The translations under genes and the position numbers were made by a program. DNA of 64,000 bases from Saprospiraceae bacterium (GTDB lineage Bacteria > Bacteroidota > Bacteroidia > Chitinophagales > Saprospiraceae): assembly GCA_027488855.1 (NCBI GenBank), contig JAIYAV010000289.1, positions 1 through 64,000 of the forward strand, in the 5' to 3' direction. Position 1 is the first letter of the stretch; every line of letters begins with the position of its first letter. The notes beneath the pieces were generated by a model. The model saw only the letters and a list, made by a program, of their open reading frames with translations. It was not told the origin of the DNA and did no database searches. This document shows, piece by piece, positions 18,588 to 28,389 of this stretch.

Positions 18588-21098
18588 TTAGTTTTCGGCG
18601 ATTAGATAAACCGGGAAATTCTCCGCGTGGGTTTCAAAAAGCGGCACCATGTTGTCAACAGTTTCCAGGGTCTTGTTGAGTGGCTCGTAGGGCACATATT
18701 TCCCATCTTTAAAGCGGGACATGGCTTTGGTTTCCGGGTGGACCACCACCAAATTCACCCATTCGTTGATGAACCACTCAAAGGTAGCAGCCGATCGTTG
18801 AATGCTGGTCAACACCACCTCGGGATAGTGTTCCACAATGATGAGCAGCCGCAAAGGGTCGTGTACTTCCGTCATTTGGGTGGGCAAACCTGGCCGCAAA
18901 TCCCCGTCGATCCCATTGGCTACACCAAATAGGCCCATTACGTTGTGTGGCAATTTGGAACCTGCCCCCAATTTTTGGTCATCTACCCGCGAGAAATAAT
19001 ACTCCAGGTTGATCCCGCCACATACCGGAGCGGCAGCATTCAGGATATTGGACAAATATTTGCCCTCAGGGTCAATTTGGTAATCGTAAGAATTGAGGAA
19101 GGAGCGGCGATCCAGAAACAAGCCGCGCGACAAATGCCTGCGCCCAACAATACAAAGGGCATTGGTGGCGTGGTTGAGTTCCGGGCGGGGCTCGAACAAG
19201 GATACCGAGCGCAACAACACCTTATCGTGTACTTTTAATGGTGTCTTGCTGGTATCAATGTAGTCAAAACGCCGGGATCTTTCCTTGGCATTGGAATCCA
19301 GAGCATTTTCAAAGATGACCTCGTTTTGGGTATGGCGCTCGAAATTGCTGGGCGAAAGGTCGTATTCGTCGTAAAAAACGATTTCATCCCGAGTAGTGTC
19401 GTGCAAACCACCTACAAATTGGGTCTCCCTGGGAATGTGCAAGCCACGCTCGGCCAGTTGAGCCCGTACCTCGAGGTGGTTGGCCATGTAGCTGAACACC
19501 CGTGCATTGACCGAACCCGCCCGACCACTACAAGCACCACAATCGTAAGCAGCGTAGTAGGGGTTGTTGAGGCTACTGGCACCGTGCCCGACGATGTAGA
19601 TCAGCGATGCAAAATCCTTGACCATACCAATGCTTCGCAACACGGCTTCGACCCGGTTCACCATTTCTTCTACCGTGTACCCCACTTGCAAGCCCTGATG
19701 TTTTTCGGGATGCTCACCACACTCGATGGTGAGTTTGGAGTACTTGTCCATGTGCTTCAGTGAAGAAGCCGTGGCCGGACTCATGGAGGGCCGGAAAATG
19801 TTCCAGAACAACTTTAAGGCTGCCCAAAAGCCCAAGGTTTGGGAAACCAGCCAGCCTCCAAGTGAGGAGTGGCTATGCTTATTGAAATACAGGTCGCGCT
19901 CCAAGCGGCTGCTGGATTCTTCCTCCCGAATCAGGTACTTGGGATTGACAGGAGCGGGGCAGGATTTGGTCAAAAACTTCCCGCCTTGTGGCTGAAAATA
20001 AAACTCGACCCCAAAAAAACCGGGCGTACCAAAAGTTTCACAATTCGGATCCATCGCTTCCAGGTAGCGGCGCAGTGAACATTCCCGGTCGTCGATGCAA
20101 AAGACGGCTTGAAAGCTCTTGTCCTTGATGACTTTGTGGCTGACCTGTTCCAACTGAATCCCCGCCAGAACCTGATCGAAATAACTCCATTCAAAAGCTT
20201 CCTGCCAAATGCTGAGCACTTCGTTTTGTTCAGAGTAAGGGATTTTGTCAAAAAGTGGCTGGGGGCGTTCTGTGAGTTTGCTGCCCAAGGGTTGCCAATC
20301 TTTTCCCTGCACAAAATCCATGGTATCAATTTCCAGCAACAATTCAAACACAATCAAGTCGTGTAAGCTGATCTTGCGGGTATCTAGCAGGGTTTGTGGT
20401 TGGTCTTCTACGGTTGAAATCATGCCCGACCAGCCTTGGTGGGCAAATTGTTGATCAAACAGGTATTGTTCAAACAAGGATTCATCCCCGACCAGGATAT
20501 GCAACAAATCAGTGATTTCGCACTTGGACCCCAGAAGCAATTCTTTGGCCCGTTTGCGGCGAAAAATGCTCACTTTGCTGTGCCGCTCCATGCGCCGGAT
20601 GGCTGATAAAAACCCTTTTTCGTTCACCGGAAATGGCCAGATGGAAATGCCTTGATCCATAAAGCTGCACAAGAGGCGGAATAAAAATGGATGCACCAGC
20701 GAATCCATGTCCAGATTGTAGACCCGCTTCCAGTGGTCGCGCAACTCCCCAATCCGAGGGTCGAATTCTTTGAGGTAATCGTTTTTGGTCAATTTCTGGA
20801 ACCACTCAGCGTGTTGCGCTTGCCCTTTGCGCTCCACAATCACCTTGTCCAATACCTGGCGATTGATGCGGCCCTTCTCGAACAAATCGCGAAACTCCTG
20901 CAGCGAAAGACTGACTTTATATCCAAAGATTGTGGCTGCTTTTTGGGTGCCTTCTTCAAACTTGAGGTGCTGGAAGGCGTGTAAGGTATTGTGGTGTACA
21001 AAGTCTTTCAGCGGAGCTTGAGCTGGAAGATAGTGTTTGAGCTCGTGTACAACTTGATGTGCATCAAACCCCTTCTGCAATTCAATTGGTTGACTCAT
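18588..21098 (-). CDS. dabA: DUF2309 / DabA inorganic carbon transporter subunit (beta-CA-like site)
   Basis: VFCIDDRECSLRRYLE (Cys/Asp) and VGHGASSLNNPYYAAYDCGACSG (His/Cys) match DabA zinc-site motifs; ATG at 21098. Confidence 0.92.
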   Translation of the reverse strand: MSQPIELQKGFDAHQVVHELKHYLPAQAPLKDFVHHNTLHAFQHLKFEEGTQKAATIFGYKVSLSLQEFRDLFEKGRINRQVLDKVIVERKGQAQHAEWFQKLTKNDYLKEFDPRIGELRDHWKRVYNLDMDSLVHPFLFRLLCSFMDQGISIWPFPVNEKGFLSAIRRMERHSKVSIFRRKRAKELLLGSKCEITDLLHILVGDESLFEQYLFDQQFAHQGWSGMISTVEDQPQTLLDTRKISLHDLIVFELLLEIDTMDFVQGKDWQPLGSKLTERPQPLFDKIPYSEQNEVLSIWQEAFEWSYFDQVLAGIQLEQVSHKVIKDKSFQAVFCIDDRECSLRRYLEAMDPNCETFGTPGFFGVEFYFQPQGGKFLTKSCPAPVNPKYLIREEESSSRLERDLYFNKHSHSSLGGWLVSQTLGFWAALKLFWNIFRPSMSPATASSLKHMDKYSKLTIECGEHPEKHQGLQVGYTVEEMVNRVEAVLRSIGMVKDFASLIYIVGHGASSLNNPYYAAYDCGACSGRAGSVNARVFSYMANHLEVRAQLAERGLHIPRETQFVGGLHDTTRDEIVFYDEYDLSPSNFERHTQNEVIFENALDSNAKERSRRFDYIDTSKTPLKVHDKVLLRSVSLFEPRPELNHATNALCIVGRRHLSRGLFLDRRSFLNSYDYQIDPEGKYLSNILNAAAPVCGGINLEYYFSRVDDQKLGAGSKLPHNVMGLFGVANGIDGDLRPGLPTQMTEVHDPLRLLIIVEHYPEVVLTSIQRSAATFEWFINEWVNLVVVHPETKAMSRFKDGKYVPYEPLNKTLETVDNMVPLFETHAENFPVYLIAEN

Positions 21099-21347
21099 CG
21101 CGGATGATTTTCTTAAAGTAGTTGTGGTGCTATCTGTCGGGTCAAAGGGCAGAAGCACTGCTCTTAGTGTTGATCCGAAACAAAGGTATTGGTCTAAAAC
21201 CGCAGGAGACAAATTTGAAGTGTGGAAAAAGGGTCGAAGCGGGCAAATTCGGGGGGCGAAGTTGGGGGAGGGGACAATACAAATCTCGCATACCTCACCT
21301 TTACTATTGCGTTACCCCAATCTTTTGCCAATACCGTTTAACTAGAG

Positions 21348-21645
21348 ACATGAGTCACAATCAAATGGTCTTCTTCTCGAAGCAACAACACTAATCATCT
21401 CAAATTTTCCAGAAAAACATAAAGCGACACGATATTTAAGCACAAAGGACACCAAGGCAGCACAAAGGACACCAAGGCGAGACGTTGACAAAGTGCGATA
21501 AACCCGAGTTCTGGTTTCTATTCTCCCACATTATGGGCAGAAAGCCCTGTCAACGTCATATCTTTGTGTCCCTTGTGCTGCCTTGGTGTCCTTTGTGCTA
21601 ATTTTTTTGTTTGTGATACTTATTTGTAAACTCGGGATGACGAAC
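21348..21645. repeat. inverted repeat element related to that at 16494-16689
   Basis: Arms 21435-21489 / 21549-21603 (CACAAAGGACACCAAGGCAG..., GTTGAC/GTCAACGTC core); outer ACATGAGTCAC ... CTCGGGATGAC. Confidence 0.8.
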
Positions 21646-21677
21646 TGTTTACGAAATCTCCCTGCCAGCCGTAACCC

Positions 21678-23507
21678 CTAATTCATCGAAAACACCTTCT
21701 CCTTCCTTTCCCCAATCTGTTGCCGCCACATCGCATAATACAGCCCCTTTTCGGCCAGCAGTTCCTCATGAGACCCCGTTTCCACGATGTCCCCTTTTTC
21801 CAGCACGAAGATGCGATCCGCATGCAGGATTGTGCTGAGCCTATGGGCGATGAGCAAGGTAATCTGGCGGCCTTCAGCGCTGATTTCCCGGATGGTGTCG
21901 GTGATTTCCTCCTCGGTCAGGGAGTCGAGGGCTGAGGTGGCTTCGTCGAATAGCAGGAGTTTGGGGATACGCAGCAAGGCCCGGGCAATCGAGATGCGCT
22001 GTTTTTCACCGCCAGAGAGTTTGAGACCACCTTCACCGATGGTGGTATCGAGGCCCTTTTCGGCACGAGCCAGCAGGGTATTGCAAGAGGCTTTGGTGAG
22101 TGCCGATTGTAGGTCGGCTTCAGTGGCGCTGGGATTCACGAAGAGCAGGTTTTCCCGGATGGTGCCGGAGAAGAGCTGCGTGTCTTGGGTGACGAAACCA
22201 ATTTGGCGGCGCAGGTCATCGAAGTGGATGGATTTTTCGTCGAGGCCGTTGTAAAGGATGCTACCGTTTTGTGGGCGGTACAAACCGACGAGGAGTTTCA
22301 TCAGGGTAGTTTTGCCGCTGCCACTTGGGCCGACAAAGGCGATGGTTTCGCCAGTTTTTACCTGAAAACTGATGTCGTTGAGGGCATTTTGCTGCGCCGA
22401 TTGGTGGCGGAAGCCCACGTGCTGGAATTCCAGCGTTTCGATGTCACCCAGGTGCTTGGGATTGGCGGGCTCGGCCTCGGGCTGTTTTTGCATCAGGTTT
22501 TCAAAATTGTTGAGCGAAGCCTCGGCTTCCCGATAACTGAGGATGATGTTGCCAATTTCCTGCAAAGGGCCGAAGATGAAAAAGGAAAAAATCTGCATGG
22601 TCACAATTTCCCCCGGTGCCAATTGGCCCTTGTACACCAGCCACATGAGCATGAACAGGATGAGCTGCCGCAGGGTGTTGACAAAGGTGCCCTGCACGAA
22701 GCTGATGCTGCGGATGCGCTTCACCTTGGTGAGTTCCAGCTTGAGGATGCTGAAGGTGTTTTTGTTGAGTCGCTCGACCTCTTGTTTGGTCAGACCGAGG
22801 CTTTTCATCAGCTCGATGTTGCGCAGCGACTCAGTGGTAGCCCCAGCCAGTGAGGTGGTCTGTTTGACAATGATCTTCTGGATGGCCTTCACTTTTTTGC
22901 TCAGCAGGTTGGACACCCAGGTGAGTAAAAAAATGCCACCGAAGTAGATTGCGGGCAAACTCCAGTGCTTGTTGAATGCATACAGCGCCACAAATACGAT
23001 GCCCACGATGACGGGAAACAACACGTTGATGAAGGTGGAAATGAACTTCTCCGTGTCGGTGCGCACCTTTTGGAGGATGCCCAACGTTTCGCCGCTGCGC
23101 TGCTCTTCAAACTCCTGGTAAGGCAGTTTCATGGCATGCTGTAAGCCATCTGTGAAGATGGTGGCCCCGAATTTTTGGGTGATGAGGTTGAGAAAATAAT
23201 CCTGAAATGCCTTGGCAATGCGGCTGATCATGGCCACCGAAATGGAGCCGATGAGCAACCACATGAGGCCATATACCATCACATTTTTCCCGGCCTGGTC
23301 GGTGATGTTCTCGTTGATGAAGAGGAAGCGCTGCCAGTTGAACGCGCCGGGCGGTGTGGACGAGACCTGGTGGTTGGATGCCAGGGTGACCAACTTCCCA
23401 AAGATGATGGGTTCAATCAGCGAAAACCCGATGTTGATGGCGGCCAGGAACAGTACCAATAGGACGAGCCAACGATAGGGGGCGAAGTAGCGGAAAAGTA
23501 GTTTCAT
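21678..23507 (-). CDS. ABC exporter (fused permease/ATPase, MsbA-like)
   Basis: Walker A FVGPSGSGKTTLMKLL, signature LSGGEKQRISIARALL, Walker B LLLFDEATSALD; ATG at 23507. Confidence 0.95.
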   Translation of the reverse strand: MKLLFRYFAPYRWLVLLVLFLAAINIGFSLIEPIIFGKLVTLASNHQVSSTPPGAFNWQRFLFINENITDQAGKNVMVYGLMWLLIGSISVAMISRIAKAFQDYFLNLITQKFGATIFTDGLQHAMKLPYQEFEEQRSGETLGILQKVRTDTEKFISTFINVLFPVIVGIVFVALYAFNKHWSLPAIYFGGIFLLTWVSNLLSKKVKAIQKIIVKQTTSLAGATTESLRNIELMKSLGLTKQEVERLNKNTFSILKLELTKVKRIRSISFVQGTFVNTLRQLILFMLMWLVYKGQLAPGEIVTMQIFSFFIFGPLQEIGNIILSYREAEASLNNFENLMQKQPEAEPANPKHLGDIETLEFQHVGFRHQSAQQNALNDISFQVKTGETIAFVGPSGSGKTTLMKLLVGLYRPQNGSILYNGLDEKSIHFDDLRRQIGFVTQDTQLFSGTIRENLLFVNPSATEADLQSALTKASCNTLLARAEKGLDTTIGEGGLKLSGGEKQRISIARALLRIPKLLLFDEATSALDSLTEEEITDTIREISAEGRQITLLIAHRLSTILHADRIFVLEKGDIVETGSHEELLAEKGLYYAMWRQQIGERKEKVFSMN

Positions 23508-23622
23508 ATTGGTGGTGATGCGCCTGAATTTTGGCAAGGCTGCCGGCACTCAGGGAGGTGTTCAAGTTGGTGAAAAGAAGATAAACACTTTATTCGTTGC
23601 TCTGGTTTCAAGTGGGAGGGTT

Positions 23623-24330
23623 AAGGGTTTTATTTATTGCTTTGGTGGCTTCAGCTTTTTAAGGTCATTCTCCAACTCTTGCAGGTTTTGCTCTTTGCTG
23701 GCTGATGGCCCAAAGCAACTTGTTTTGAACCACTTTAAAAAATTCGATGGTCTTCTCGTCTTTGGGGTCGTAGTCGATGCTGGTGGTGTAGATGTCTTTG
23801 ATTTTCTGGTAAAAAAAGCGCTCCGAGAGGCGGATTTCGCGAATGCGTTCTTGCAGTTCGCTGAAGTAATTCATCGAAGTACCTGACTTGAAGCGCTCGT
23901 CATTCAAGGTAAAACCTTTGATGATGTACTCTTTGAGCCGCTGGGTAGCCCAAATGCGGAACTGGGTACCTTGAGGGGATTTTACGCGGTAGCCGACGGA
24001 GATGATGACATCGAGGTTGTAGTATTTCACCTCTTTTTCTTGGGTTTTACCTTCAATCGCACCGTGCTGAGTGGTGTGTCGGAATTTCCGACATACCACG
24101 TCTTCAACCAATTCACCTTCACTGAATACATTGGAAATGTGTTCGGTTATCGTACTGCGTCCTTTGCCAAACAGTGTAGCCATCTGCTCTTGCGTAAGCC
24201 ATACTGTTTCATTCTCTAGCCGCACATCGATTTTGATGTGGCCGTTTTGGTTTTGATAGATGAGGATTTCGCTGGTGTTCATTTGGTATGCTTGCTTTAA
24301 AGCTTTTCGATTTAGATGTCTTTTAATCAA
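23623..24330 (-). pseudogene. RhuM family protein, truncated and frameshifted
   Basis: RhuM N-terminus (ENETVWLTQEQMATLFGKGRSTITEHISNVF) ends abruptly at VVQNKLLWAISQ; a separate frame downstream gives SKEQNLQELENDLKKLKPPKQ*. Confidence 0.65.
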
Positions 24331-24450
24331 AGATAAGATGTTTTAAGGAATGAGTAGGGATAATTTTTTGTGTTGGAATTAGAGGAGATAGTTCATTACA
24401 CTTTTCAATTTTGACTTTTGCAGAAATAGGCTTATTTTTGTTTAAAATGT

Positions 24451-24675
24451 ATGACGATGGACAGTATTGTAAGTGATCCCGAAATTTTGGGCGGTACTCC
24501 TATTTTTAAGGGTACAAGGGTACCGGTTAAAACGTTATTTGATTACTTGATAAGTGGAGTAAGCAACTTACAAGATTTTTTGGAAGACTATCCCTCGGTC
24601 AATCCTGAAGATGCTAAACAGGTGATTGAAGCTTTAGGGGCACAACTGATGGACTTCCAAAGACTTGCTGCATGA
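24451..24675 (+). CDS. DUF433 domain protein (antitoxin-like)
   Basis: DPEILGGTPIFKGTRVPVKTLFDYLISG. Confidence 0.92.
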   Translation: MTMDSIVSDPEILGGTPIFKGTRVPVKTLFDYLISGVSNLQDFLEDYPSVNPEDAKQVIEALGAQLMDFQRLAA

Positions 24676-25071
24676 AATTGTATTTGGATGAAAACCTTTC
24701 TCCCAGGTTTAGACATCAATTTGACGCTCAACTTTTCCAGGTTTTTACCTATCAATTTATGGGATGGCAGGGCAAAAAAAAATGGAGCGTTACTTTCTTT
24801 ACTGGTCGAAAATAATTTTCGGGGCATCATCACCTCCGATCAATTGATGTACACCGACAGACAATTGCGCCAATACCAACTGCACTTTTTGCTGATTCAA
24901 TCAGCTTTTGATACACCAACTGCCCGAATCCCACTTTTTGAATTGTTAAACGTATTTCTGATTGAGCAGTATTCCGTTTTTGACAAAGCGCAGTGCTCAA
25001 AAACGATCATTACGGATGGTGTTGTGGATAAAGATGTCGCAAGAGGGGTGCATTTGTTGTGGATGGATTGA
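24672..25071 (+). pseudogene. DUF5615 (PIN-like) toxin gene, frameshifted at an A9 tract (24774-24782)
   Basis: ATGA overlap with the DUF433 gene; MKLYLDENLSPRFRHQFDAQLFQVFTYQFMGWQGK then a +1 change into KKNGALLSLLVENNFRGIITSD; total length 400 nt = 3n+1. Confidence 0.75.
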
Positions 25072-25083
25072 GTTTTATCTTTT

Positions 25084-25596
25084 TTAAGCTTCCTTCAAAG
25101 CCCTTTCCAAGACATTGAGATTGCCAATATATTCTTCTCGATATTCCCAATTTTCTGCCAATTCAGCCCAATTTTTTTGTCGGTCAATTGCCAATTGGAT
25201 AAGGGGTTTATTGCTTTTATCAATTTTACCCTCGTCAATCAATTGCCCAAATCCTGTTGCAATTACAGAAATGTCAACGGTGAAAATGTATTGTTGATCA
25301 TTAAATTCGTCATCTTCAAGTTGTTCTTTGATTAAATTTCTGTCAAGGATTTTCTCATTGTAATCGGAAATATTCATTTCTCCAACACTTTCGATTGTCC
25401 ATTTTATACATTCATAAGTTGGCAAATTGGGGTTTGCTTTTTTCCAATCTCTAAATTCTGACAAAGCCATGTCTCCTTCGTCAGAACCAAAGGGAGCGAG
25501 TTCGTCTATACAATCCCAAAAGAACTCTTCTGGGATTAATTCAATAGCTCTTTTATGAGCGTGGTCTTTGTCAATTCCGTAAATTTCTTCTTCCAT
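25084..25596 (-). CDS. hypothetical protein
   Basis: 170-aa acidic ORF, no recognised family. Confidence 0.6.
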   Translation of the reverse strand: MEEEIYGIDKDHAHKRAIELIPEEFFWDCIDELAPFGSDEGDMALSEFRDWKKANPNLPTYECIKWTIESVGEMNISDYNEKILDRNLIKEQLEDDEFNDQQYIFTVDISVIATGFGQLIDEGKIDKSNKPLIQLAIDRQKNWAELAENWEYREEYIGNLNVLERALKEA

Positions 25597-25687
25597 TTTT
25601 TCTTAATTGGTTATTGCATCAAGCAACAGTGATTTTTATAGGGATAAACTCAATTGTATGATTCCTACAAAAATAAGTGAACTAGCC

Positions 25688-25777
25688 ACGCCCCGCAATT
25701 TTTTCTCCCCACAAAAAAAATGCCAGCCGAACTCCCGCTCAACTGGCACCCTCAATTCATATCTAAACTCAAAAATC
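25688..25777 (-). repeat. inverted copy of the pckG 3' flanking region (about 90 bp, includes terminator hairpin)
   Basis: Reverse complement nearly identical to 51174-51262. Confidence 0.9.
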
Positions 25778-26136
25778 TTCTATCTCCCCGCTAATTCAAG
25801 TCTTACCATCAGCCTTTAAGACGCAACGCTGGTTCAACGTCTTCAGACGCACAATCATGCACGATGTTAAACGGCTACGACAAGTCTTTTGATGGATAGG
25901 GCCAGTTTTTAAAGATTAAAGAACTCATTTTCTATTGCTTACACACGTCTGGATACGTGCAGATAATGATATAAGTCTGGAGCGTGTACCAGCGAAAGCG
26001 CGGTGTTTTTGGTTGGAGTTGGAAGACTTGGCCTGGCAAAAGGAATCCAATAATAAATTGATTACTTTGGCAGCATTAAAACCAATTATTGAGTAGACTG
26101 GAGAGGCGTTCATTCGCAAAGCACGCTTAATTTTTC

Positions 26137-26973
26137 ATGCAAAAAAACGAACTTCATCTTATCCACGGAACCATCTCCTACCACCCTTACGGAAATGGCC
26201 CTCACCTCTGGCTCGCCTTCCACGGCTTCGCCCAGGATGGGGGTGTTTTTGCTGCTCTAGTCCCATATTTACCCAAAGATGTCTGTTTGATTGCTCTAGA
26301 TTTACCTTGGCATGGCGCTTCTGATTGGAAAAAGAACAGTTTTTCCATCACTGACATACAAGAAGCTATTGAGTTGTTATTGGCCGAAAAACAGCAGGTA
26401 AAGTACAGCCTTGTTGGTTTTAGTTTCGGGGCTCGGCTTGCATTGGCCCTTTCCAGCACGGAAGCCCAACGTTGGGAAGGTTTGGTTTTGTTGGCACCCG
26501 ATGGCTTGCCGCGCCTTGGTTGGTATGCTTTTTTTGATCACTTGCCGTTAGTCCTCAAAAAACAAGTGGTTCGTTGGTTCGATCGGTCTGAGCTGTTGCT
26601 GGAGTGGGCGAACAAACTGTATGAATGGAAATACTTGGATGCTTTCAGTGTGAAATTTGTGCGTCAGCACCTACAAACGGAAGCTAATCGGAAACGTTTA
26701 AAAGGTATTTGGCTTTCCGCCGCCGCGTTTCCCACCTTAAAGTCAAGCTGTTCTTTTTTGTCTAAAACGTCCCATCAAACATTGCAGCTCATTACTGGGG
26801 AACGCGACGCTGTCATCCCGCCCGCTTCGTTTGCCTATCTGGCACAACAAATTCCTACCCTGCAATGGACAAAAATTGCCGAAGCAGGGCACGATTTGTT
26901 TCATACCGCTGTTTTGCCCCAATGGGTACCAGATTTATTCAAGGATTCGCACGCGGATACCCATCCAGAGTGA
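26137..26973 (+). CDS. alpha/beta hydrolase
   Basis: LAFHGFAQDGGVF, nucleophile elbow VGFSFGARLAL, C-terminal AGHDLFH. Confidence 0.9.
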   Translation: MQKNELHLIHGTISYHPYGNGPHLWLAFHGFAQDGGVFAALVPYLPKDVCLIALDLPWHGASDWKKNSFSITDIQEAIELLLAEKQQVKYSLVGFSFGARLALALSSTEAQRWEGLVLLAPDGLPRLGWYAFFDHLPLVLKKQVVRWFDRSELLLEWANKLYEWKYLDAFSVKFVRQHLQTEANRKRLKGIWLSAAAFPTLKSSCSFLSKTSHQTLQLITGERDAVIPPASFAYLAQQIPTLQWTKIAEAGHDLFHTAVLPQWVPDLFKDSHADTHPE

Positions 26974-28389
26974 TAGGGTATTGATGCGGTCGCGACTAGG
27001 TCCAAATCCATCCGAAAAATGGCCGAGTGAATGTTGGTAGGTTGGTTGAGCAAACAGGCTCCAGCGGTCGCTCATGAAATGTTCTACGCCCAAGCCAAGG
27101 TTGCCAGTGATGTAGCCATTTTCTTTCACCGAGCCACCTTCCAGGATTCCACCCGAAGTGTTGTCGAAGGGAACATCCCGCATCTCTGGCTTTAATGGGC
27201 CAGGCTTGGAGGAGGTGGTCGTAATGAAATAGGATGTGGAAGCAGCAACCTGCAAGGAACCTCCAATTACGGCATACAAGCGAGAGCGTTTGTGCAAAAA
27301 GAAATTGTATCGAGCGTGGAAAGGAATGTTGAGGATGTCGAGGGCAACCTGATTGAAAGAAGCTGCCGTATAACCTTGGTCTAAGCTTCCCTGGTATTTC
27401 ACGATTTGGCGGGGGTTGTAAGGCTTTGCCGCATAAATCAAACCTGTACCCAACTCCCAACGGCCTCTTTCTGCCGAAAAAAGAATCCCACCACCATAGC
27501 CTAGCGCATAACGGCTGAACTCCTTAGTGCGGGTCTCTTCATTGGCGGGGGTAATGATTTGGTTGTAATCCGAGCCACCAAACATGGCCGCACTCAAGAG
27601 GGTCTTTTTGCGGAATGGTTTCAGGGTATTGGCTTCAAAAATATTCAAGCGGCGCTCCAACACAGCATTGGATCGCTGTTGGGCCAAAGGGGTCAATTGA
27701 TTGCCAAACACGTAGTAATTGGACATGGCCTCGGCCTGCTTTGGATCTTCAAGTTCTAGCTTTTGAGCTTCCAGCTCAGGTGTTTTCCCTGCCAGGGTTG
27801 GATTGGCAGACTCCAGCGTGGAGAGCACTTGGTGATTGTGGTGAGATATAATTTCAACCTCTGGTGCGTTGTAGGAAAATACCTGGTCGTGACTTCTGTT
27901 GTCCTGATGACGGTTACGGCCTTCGCTCAAGTTATTTTTAGGTGCCGTTGAGGCAGGGTGTTTCGTGGTTGTGGGTGAATTCAAACGGCCCGCAATTGCC
28001 TGTTGTTGAGGAGCAGCCTTTTGATCAGGAAAAGAAGGTTTGTTTTCTGGATTGGCTAGTGGCAATTGTACAAAAAGCAATAAGACCAGCGTAAAGACCA
28101 AAACTTCGCCAAACTTGGAGCCCAGGATAAGGTTGCGCATGTACAAAGCCTCCTCCATCCGACGACGCAAAAGCGCCCAATGCCGGGGTGCTGCCCCCAC
28201 ATTGAAATGCCGCATTTGTTGAAGTACTTCCCGATCAAAAGCCGTTTCAGCGGCATTCACGGGCTCCAGTTCTTCATCAAAAGACATGGCTTCCTGCATC
28301 CGTTGCCAATGGTCGGCACGGAACTCCGGATTCAGGTTCTCCAGTTTTTCACGAATGAGTCGGTCAAATTGCGGCTGCTCCATTTTCAT
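26935..28389 (-). CDS. putative anti-sigma-like N-terminus / TM / outer-membrane beta-barrel-like C-terminus
   Basis: Single TM (VLVFTLVLLLFVQLPL) then barrel-like C-terminal region; overlaps the sigma factor gene by 26 nt. Confidence 0.65.
   Translation of the reverse strand: MKMEQPQFDRLIREKLENLNPEFRADHWQRMQEAMSFDEELEPVNAAETAFDREVLQQMRHFNVGAAPRHWALLRRRMEEALYMRNLILGSKFGEVLVFTLVLLLFVQLPLANPENKPSFPDQKAAPQQQAIAGRLNSPTTTKHPASTAPKNNLSEGRNRHQDNRSHDQVFSYNAPEVEIISHHNHQVLSTLESANPTLAGKTPELEAQKLELEDPKQAEAMSNYYVFGNQLTPLAQQRSNAVLERRLNIFEANTLKPFRKKTLLSAAMFGGSDYNQIITPANEETRTKEFSRYALGYGGGILFSAERGRWELGTGLIYAAKPYNPRQIVKYQGSLDQGYTAASFNQVALDILNIPFHARYNFFLHKRSRLYAVIGGSLQVAASTSYFITTTSSKPGPLKPEMRDVPFDNTSGGILEGGSVKENGYITGNLGLGVEHFMSDRWSLFAQPTYQHSLGHFSDGFGPSRDRINTLSLWMGIRVRILE

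Noticed and set aside
22185-22853. 222-aa + strand ORF
   Set aside because: Antisense to the ABC exporter.
24688-25071. Independent 127-aa ORF as listed in the track
   Set aside because: Its first residues are out of frame with the conserved DUF5615 N-terminus; it is the C-terminal part of the frameshifted toxin gene.
25925-26119. 64-aa - strand ORF as source gene for the orphan terminator
   Set aside because: Overlaps degenerate REP sequence and has no protein family signature.
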